64,000 bases of DNA from an uncultured Prevotella sp. (GTDB taxonomy: Bacteria; Bacteroidota; Bacteroidia; Bacteroidales; Bacteroidaceae), in NCBI GenBank assembly GCA_900554545.1, contig USHW01000006.1:1-64000 (forward strand), read 5' to 3'. Both the position numbers and the translations under genes were made by a program. The notes under the pieces were generated by a model that was not told where the DNA came from, searched no databases, and saw only the letters and a program-made list of their open reading frames with translations. How positions within the stretch are numbered: position 1 is the first letter of the stretch; each line of letters opens with the position of its first letter. This document shows, piece by piece, positions 59,552 to 64,000 of the stretch.

Positions 59552-60454
59552 ATGGTTTCAGTTGACGATTTGCGAAAGAATTACGGACGGACGACGGCCC
59601 TGGACGGTATTTCGCTCAATGTCCGTGAAGGCGAGATATACGGCATCATAGGCCCTGACGGCGCAGGCAAGACGTCGCTCTTCCGCATATTGGCTACGCT
59701 TCTGCTGCCCGACGGCGGACAGGCCACGGTCGATGGCCTTGACGTTGTTAAGGACTATCGGGAGCTGCGGCGGCGCATAGGCTACATGCCGGGCAGGTTT
59801 TCGCTGTATCAAGACCTGTCGGTGGAGGAGAACTTGCAGTTTTTCGCCTCGGTGTTCAACACCACGATAGAGCGGAATTACGCTCTTATAAGGGACATTT
59901 ACAGTCAGCTTGAGCCGTTTAAGGCGCGCAGGGCAGGCAAACTGTCGGGCGGAATGAAACAGAAACTGGCGCTTTGCTGCGCCCTGATACATGCTCCGCG
60001 CGTGCTGTTGCTCGACGAACCGACAACAGGCATCGACCCGGTGTCGCGCAAGGAGCTGTGGACTATGCTGCGGAAGTTGAGGCAGGACTACGGCATAACC
60101 ATCGTGGTGTCAACTCCTTACATGGACGAAGCGTCGCAGTGCGACCGCATTTCGCTGATGCAGGGCGGGCGGTTGTTGCAGACCGACACTCCCGACGGGA
60201 TATGTGCGGCGTACACAGGCCGTCTGTTCGCGGTGAAGAGTGCTGACATACACCGTCTGCTTGACGACCTGAAGAAATGCGCCGGTGTGAAAACCGCGTT
60301 TGCATTTGGCGACAGCTTCCATGTAACGCTTGACGATGATGTGGCTTCATGCACGCTGTGGGATTACCTGAACGGCCTCGGTCACACAGACGTTGAAGTG
60401 AAAAAGATACAGCCTTCGGTCGAGGATTGCTTCATGTCGCTGATGAAGTTGTGA
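59552..60454 (+). CDS. ABC transporter ATP-binding protein (first ATPase)
   Basis: This 300-residue ATPase powers the exporter. Walker A is GPDGAGKTS, the signature LSGGMKQKL is canonical, and Walker B is LLLDEPTTGIDP. The H-loop reads STPYMDEA, so the usual His is Pro. A C-terminal domain of about 75 residues follows (from about 225). The second ATPase has the opposite defects, which suggests a heterodimer with one good ATP site. It is in line with the upper genes. Confidence 0.9.
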   Translation: MVSVDDLRKNYGRTTALDGISLNVREGEIYGIIGPDGAGKTSLFRILATLLLPDGGQATVDGLDVVKDYRELRRRIGYMPGRFSLYQDLSVEENLQFFASVFNTTIERNYALIRDIYSQLEPFKARRAGKLSGGMKQKLALCCALIHAPRVLLLDEPTTGIDPVSRKELWTMLRKLRQDYGITIVVSTPYMDEASQCDRISLMQGGRLLQTDTPDGICAAYTGRLFAVKSADIHRLLDDLKKCAGVKTAFAFGDSFHVTLDDDVASCTLWDYLNGLGHTDVEVKKIQPSVEDCFMSLMKL

Positions 60455-60530
60455 GCAGTGGACGTGCCTTTACATACCGATATTTGGCCTAACCCTAAAC
60501 GTTTGATAGCCAATGTGTTATAAAAGATTC

Positions 60531-60619
60531 TGCAAAAGACGGCTTTTCGCCGTGCAAAAGGTGCTCTTTCGTGCTGTAAAAGGTGGCTTTTTGCGGCCTG
60601 AAAGACGGTCTTTTGCAAA
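60531..60619. repeat. AAAGGCC/GGCCTTT hairpin repeat cluster, copy 8
   Basis: Four words (GCAAAAGACGGCTTTTCGC, GCAAAAGGTGCTCTTTCG, GTAAAAGGTGGCTTTTTGC, GAAAGACGGTCTTTTGC) are present. The cluster lies between the two ATPase genes of one operon, with a small perfect hairpin GCCGGTAACTTACCGGC following at 60644-60660. Confidence 0.75.
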
Positions 60620-60679
60620 CTTGAAAAATTTATGTGGATATTCTGCCGGTAACTTACCGGCAAAAGATATGTAAGAACT

Positions 60680-61420
60680 ATGGATGCGGAAAATGTGATT
60701 ACGGCGGAAAAACTGACAAAGCAGTTCGGTGCGTTCGTTGCCGTTGACCATATAACGTTCAGCGTGCGGCGCGGCGAGATATTCGGTTTTCTCGGTGCTA
60801 ACGGTGCCGGAAAGACTACGGCCATGCGCATGCTGGCAGGTCTTAGCCGTCCGACTGCCGGCAGTGCGGTGGTGGCAGGCTTCGATGTCGGCGCACAGTC
60901 GGAGCAGGTGAAGCGGCACATCGGTTACATGAGCCAGAAGTTTTCGCTTTACGACGACCTGACCGTGGCCGAGAACATGCGCCTTTTCGGCGGAATATAT
61001 GGTATGCGGCGCAACCGGATAGGCGGCAGGATTGACGGCATGTTGGGCGAACTCGGTTTGCAGGACGAGCGCAAAAGTCTTGTAGGCTCGCTTCCGTTGG
61101 GGTGGAAGCAGAAGCTGGCTTTCGCCGTGGCGACGATACACGAGCCTGAAATAGTGTTCCTCGACGAGCCTACCGGAGGCGTTGACCCCGTTACGCGGCG
61201 CACGTTCTGGGAGCAGATTTACCGCGCCGCCGACCGCGGCACGACGGTTTTCGTCACCACTCACTACATGGACGAGGCGGAGTATTGCGACCGCGTGTCA
61301 ATCATGGTTGACGGACGCATCGCCGCGCTTGGCACTCCGCACGGACTGAAGGGCGACTTTGGCGCAACTGACTTGTACGGCGTTTTCTACAGTCTCGCAC
61401 GCAAAGCGGAAAGGAGGTGA
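60680..61420 (+). CDS. ABC transporter ATP-binding protein (second ATPase)
   Basis: This 246-residue ATPase has Walker A LGANGAGKTT, Walker B VFLDEPTGGVDP and an intact H-loop VTTHYMDEAEYCD. The signature is degenerate, reading GSLPLGWKQKL instead of LSGGQ-type. This wording is known from RbbA/YhiH-like exporters where two ATPase halves are unequal. It pairs with the first ATPase and with the two permeases that follow after 3 bp. Confidence 0.9.
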   Translation: MDAENVITAEKLTKQFGAFVAVDHITFSVRRGEIFGFLGANGAGKTTAMRMLAGLSRPTAGSAVVAGFDVGAQSEQVKRHIGYMSQKFSLYDDLTVAENMRLFGGIYGMRRNRIGGRIDGMLGELGLQDERKSLVGSLPLGWKQKLAFAVATIHEPEIVFLDEPTGGVDPVTRRTFWEQIYRAADRGTTVFVTTHYMDEAEYCDRVSIMVDGRIAALGTPHGLKGDFGATDLYGVFYSLARKAERR

Positions 61421-61423
61421 TAC

Positions 61424-62530
61424 ATGGCACAGTTTGTTTCGTTCGTCCGCAAGGAGTTTCTGCATATCTTCCGCGACAGGCGCAGTATGCTGATATTGCT
61501 CGGAATGCCCGTTGTGCTGCTTCTGCTGTTCGGCTATGCGGTTACGACAGAGGTGCGTAACGTGCGTGTGGCGGTGCTCGACCACTCGCGCGACGAGGTG
61601 ACTACGAGGGCATACGACCGCATTTCGTCAAACGAATATATGTCGCTCGCAATGGTTACGGCCGACCGCCGCGATGTTGACGCGGCCTTCAGGCAGGGAC
61701 GGATAGACGTTGCGGTAGTGTTCGGGAGCGGCTTTGCAAGCGACATAAGGCATTTTGGTACGGCTCAGGTGCAGGTTCTCGTCGACGGAACGGAGCCTAA
61801 TCAGGCCGCCATGCGGTTGCAATATGTAGGTCAGGTGCTGTCGGCCATGCGTAATGACATTGTGGAAGGCGGCGTGGCCGATGCCGGTTTCAACATCGTT
61901 CCGGTTACGCGGATGCTTTATAACCCACAACAGAAGAGCGAATACAACTTTGTTCCGGGCGTGATAGGCATGCTTCTTATGCTTGTGTGCGTGCTGATGA
62001 CCAGCGTGTCGATAGTCCGCGAGAAGGAGACGGGCACGATGGAGGTGCTTCTCGCGTCGCCTCTTTCCCCTGCACGCATCATCATGTCAAAGCTCGTTCC
62101 TTATTTCGTAATCTCCGTGTTCAATGTCGCCACGGTGCTTCTGCTCGCTCGCTACGTAATCGGAGTGCCCATGGCAGGCAGCTTGTGGTGCTTCCTCGGC
62201 GTAACGTTGCTTTACACCCTTGTGTCGCTTACGCTCGGACTGTTCGTCTCAAACCTTGTCCGCACACAGGTGGCGGCAATGGTTGTGTCGATGTTGTTCA
62301 TCATTCCTACGGTATATCTGTCAGGTCTGGCGTTCCCGTTGGAGAGCATGCCGAAGGTGTTGCAGTACATCTCGGCAATCGTTCCGGCGCGTTGGTTCAT
62401 CGATGCGGCGCGCCGCCTGATGATACAGGGCGTTGAGGCGCGTTACATCATGCAGGATGTCGTCGTGATGCTCGTCATGGAAGCGGTGCTGTTGGTTGTC
62501 GCGCTGAAGAAGTTTAAGGTAAGGCTTTGA
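61424..62530 (+). CDS. ABC-2 type permease (first)
   Basis: This 368-residue inner-membrane permease has an N-terminal helix after FVRKEFLHIFRDRRSMLILL. A large periplasmic domain follows (about 45-170) and then five C-terminal helices. The block VSIVREKETGTMEVLLASPL is the ABC-2 signature, and IPTVYLSGLAFPLESMPKVL is the late conserved region. It resembles YhhJ/YbhS-type drug exporters. It follows the second ATPase by 3 bp. Confidence 0.93.
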   Translation: MAQFVSFVRKEFLHIFRDRRSMLILLGMPVVLLLLFGYAVTTEVRNVRVAVLDHSRDEVTTRAYDRISSNEYMSLAMVTADRRDVDAAFRQGRIDVAVVFGSGFASDIRHFGTAQVQVLVDGTEPNQAAMRLQYVGQVLSAMRNDIVEGGVADAGFNIVPVTRMLYNPQQKSEYNFVPGVIGMLLMLVCVLMTSVSIVREKETGTMEVLLASPLSPARIIMSKLVPYFVISVFNVATVLLLARYVIGVPMAGSLWCFLGVTLLYTLVSLTLGLFVSNLVRTQVAAMVVSMLFIIPTVYLSGLAFPLESMPKVLQYISAIVPARWFIDAARRLMIQGVEARYIMQDVVVMLVMEAVLLVVALKKFKVRL

Positions 62531-62678
62531 CACCCACCCCGGCCCTCCCGAAGGGAGGGGGCTTGATATGTTTCATTACAGACGTGATTAAATGGATAAT
62601 GTCAATGAGCAAGTTGAAATTGAAGATATTTTCAAAAGATAACCAGACTCCCTCCCCACGGGAGGGTTGGGGTGGGGC
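62531..62678. repeat. CCCACCCC/GGGGTGGGG inverted repeat, partly coding
   Basis: The left arm is CACCCACCCCGGCCCTCCC followed by GAAGGGAGGGGGCTTG. The right arm is CTCCCTCCCC with GGGAGGGTTGGGGTGGGG. The family is the same as 53905-54035. Its right arm lies inside the reading frame of the second permease. Confidence 0.8.
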
Positions 62679-63783
62679 TTTTCTCATCCGGAAAGAGTTT
62701 CTGCAAATCAGGCGCAACGCCTTTCTGCCGAAAATATTTGTCGTTTTGCCTATCATAATGCTGCTGATTGTGCCATACGCGGCCAATCAGGAGGTGAAGG
62801 ACTTGAAGTTCTGCGTTGTTGACAACGACCGCAGCACGCTCTCGCGCGAGCTTGTCGCGCAGGTGGATGCCTCTAAGTATTTCATGCTTGAGTCGGTGCA
62901 TGGCGACTACCGTAGTGCGTTGGAACAGGTGGAGATGGGCAGGGCTGATGTGATACTCGACATACCGCACGGCTTCTCGTCAGATGTGGTGCGCGAGGGC
63001 ACGGCCTCCGTCAATGTGAACGTCAACGCGGTGAACGGCGTTAAGGGTGCTCTTGGACAGGCTTACATGCTCAGCATAATATCCGACTTTACCTCGGCGC
63101 AGCGCGAGGAGCGCGGCATCGGGGTGGGGCAGGGCGCGGACGGCGGTGTGGATGTGCGTCCGCGTTACCTCTTCAACGCCGCTCTTGACTATAAGGTTTA
63201 CATGGTTCCGGGGATAATCGCGATGCTCCTGACGCTGCTCATAGGCTTCCTGCCGGCGATAAACATCGTCGGCGAGAAGGAGAAGGGCACCATCGAGCAA
63301 ATTAACGTAACACCGGTAAGCCGCACGGATTTCATCCTGTCGAAGCTCATTCCTTACTGGATAATCGGCCTGTTCATGCTCCTGTGGTCTATGTTGTGGG
63401 CATACATCCTTTACGGAATGCGTCCCGAGGGCAGCGTGTGGTTAGTGTTGCTGTCGTCGCTGCTGTTCTTCCTCATCGTGTCGAGCCTCGGCCTGATAGT
63501 GTCAAACTGCTCGGCAACAATGCGTCAGGCCGCCCTGCTGATGCTGTTCTTCCTGATAATATTCGTTCTTATGAGCGGTCTGCTTACGCCGATAGCCAGT
63601 ATGCCCGATTGGGCGCAGGCCATAACGTATGCCAATCCCCTGCGCTACTACATCGAAGCCCTGCGCGCCCTCTACCTGAAAGGCAGCACGCTGGCCGACC
63701 TCCAGCCGCAACTGCTCTCGATGGCGGCCTACGCCGTGGTGTCGTGGGCTGGCGCGATACTTAGCTACAAGAAAACAAACTGA
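62599..63783 (+). CDS. ABC-2 type permease (second), N-terminus encoded by a repeat
   Basis: This 394-residue inner-membrane permease pairs with the previous one. It has the ABC-2 signature NIVGEKEKGTIEQINVTPVS, a large periplasmic domain and six helices, the last ones near IVSSLGLIVSNCSATMRQAA and LMSGLLTPIASMPDWAQAI. The family N-terminus would start near FLIRKEFLQIRRNAF. Here about 32 residues precede it, including TPSPREGWGG, which is the CCCTCCCC/GGGGTGGGG repeat read as protein. The start is uncertain: ATG at 62599 or 62605; the earlier TTG at 62527 is unlikely. Confidence 0.88.
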   Translation: MSMSKLKLKIFSKDNQTPSPREGWGGAFLIRKEFLQIRRNAFLPKIFVVLPIIMLLIVPYAANQEVKDLKFCVVDNDRSTLSRELVAQVDASKYFMLESVHGDYRSALEQVEMGRADVILDIPHGFSSDVVREGTASVNVNVNAVNGVKGALGQAYMLSIISDFTSAQREERGIGVGQGADGGVDVRPRYLFNAALDYKVYMVPGIIAMLLTLLIGFLPAINIVGEKEKGTIEQINVTPVSRTDFILSKLIPYWIIGLFMLLWSMLWAYILYGMRPEGSVWLVLLSSLLFFLIVSSLGLIVSNCSATMRQAALLMLFFLIIFVLMSGLLTPIASMPDWAQAITYANPLRYYIEALRALYLKGSTLADLQPQLLSMAAYAVVSWAGAILSYKKTN

Positions 63784-63797
63784 TTTTCATACATTTG

Positions 63798-63991
63798 CTG
63801 TCATCTGTCAGTATAGCATGTATCTTTTTGGAAATCAGTCTTTTACGGGCTGACAGATAAATGCGTTTACTGTCAGCTTACCGTCATATCCTCCACCGTT
63901 TTGTGACCTGCGCTGACAGTAAACGCATTTATCTGTCAGCCTGTAATCTATTTATTATCAATACGTTATACCCAATCCTGACAGATGACAG
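63798..63991. repeat. Structured inverted-repeat element S3 (CTGTCATCTGTCAG ends)
   Basis: This 194-bp element has perfect 14-bp terminal inverted repeats. Inside, 63849-63877 and 63912-63940 are exact 29-bp reverse complements of each other around a 34-nt loop, starting and ending exactly 51 nt from the outer ends. It begins 14 bp past the permease stop codon, the same spacing as S2 to its gene. The window ends 9 bp beyond it. Confidence 0.88.
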
Positions 63992-64000
63992 TAAAAAACA

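Overview
The window looks like a Bacteroidota chromosome, order Bacteroidales and most likely Prevotellaceae. The basis is repeated promoters of the form TTTG-N19/20-TAnnTTTG, a TamL/TamB pair, DUF4827, DUF4251, DUF4738, DUF4230 and DUF2723 proteins, a decayed type IX secretion sorting domain, and an initiator tRNA. Species cannot be fixed from the sequence alone. There is no rRNA, CRISPR array, integrase or transposase.

Layout. 1-9.2 kb: aldo/keto reductase, flavin reductase, an AraC regulator, LemA with an M48 protease, a small lysozyme-like protein, QueD-QueE, an NrnA-like phosphoesterase and a sugar-nucleotidyltransferase. 9.2-23 kb: a TamL-TamB envelope operon, an RluA-type synthase, TetR-FabG, tRNA-fMet, a DUF4827 lipoprotein and a GlmM-like mutase. 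23-33 kb is an AT-rich accessory island. It holds a sorting-domain gene remnant, a large VirE/VapE-type helicase-primase followed by a structured repeat, several small orphan genes, a three-gene cluster (WYL regulator with a frameshift, uracil-DNA-glycosylase-like protein, DUF3825-like protein), a YaaW-family protein and an AbiE toxin-antitoxin pair. 33-57 kb returns to housekeeping and envelope genes: QueG, a polysaccharide deacetylase, a DUF2723 glycosyltransferase, PurD, a cation/proton antiporter, a DPP-IV-type peptidase, an RlmL-type methylase, serine acetyltransferase and an ArsG-like permease. It also holds an unusual single polypeptide joining an ECF sigma factor, one membrane helix and a C-terminal beta-barrel. 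57-63.8 kb is a six-gene tripartite efflux operon (TolC, HlyD, two ATPases, two permeases) divergent from an AraC regulator.

Overlaid on the genes are several intergenic repeat families. (i) Three copies of a 185-194 bp element with perfect 14-bp terminal inverted repeats and an inner motif exactly 51 nt from each end. (ii) Eight clusters of short AAAGGCC/GGCCTTT-type hairpins. (iii) Long inverted repeats of simple words around gene ends, one of which is read through as the N-terminus of a permease. (iv) An 88-bp tandem repeat carrying a promoter. The strongest candidates for undescribed biology are family (i) with its VapE neighbour, the sigma-factor/beta-barrel fusion, and the WYL/UDG-like/DUF3825 cluster.
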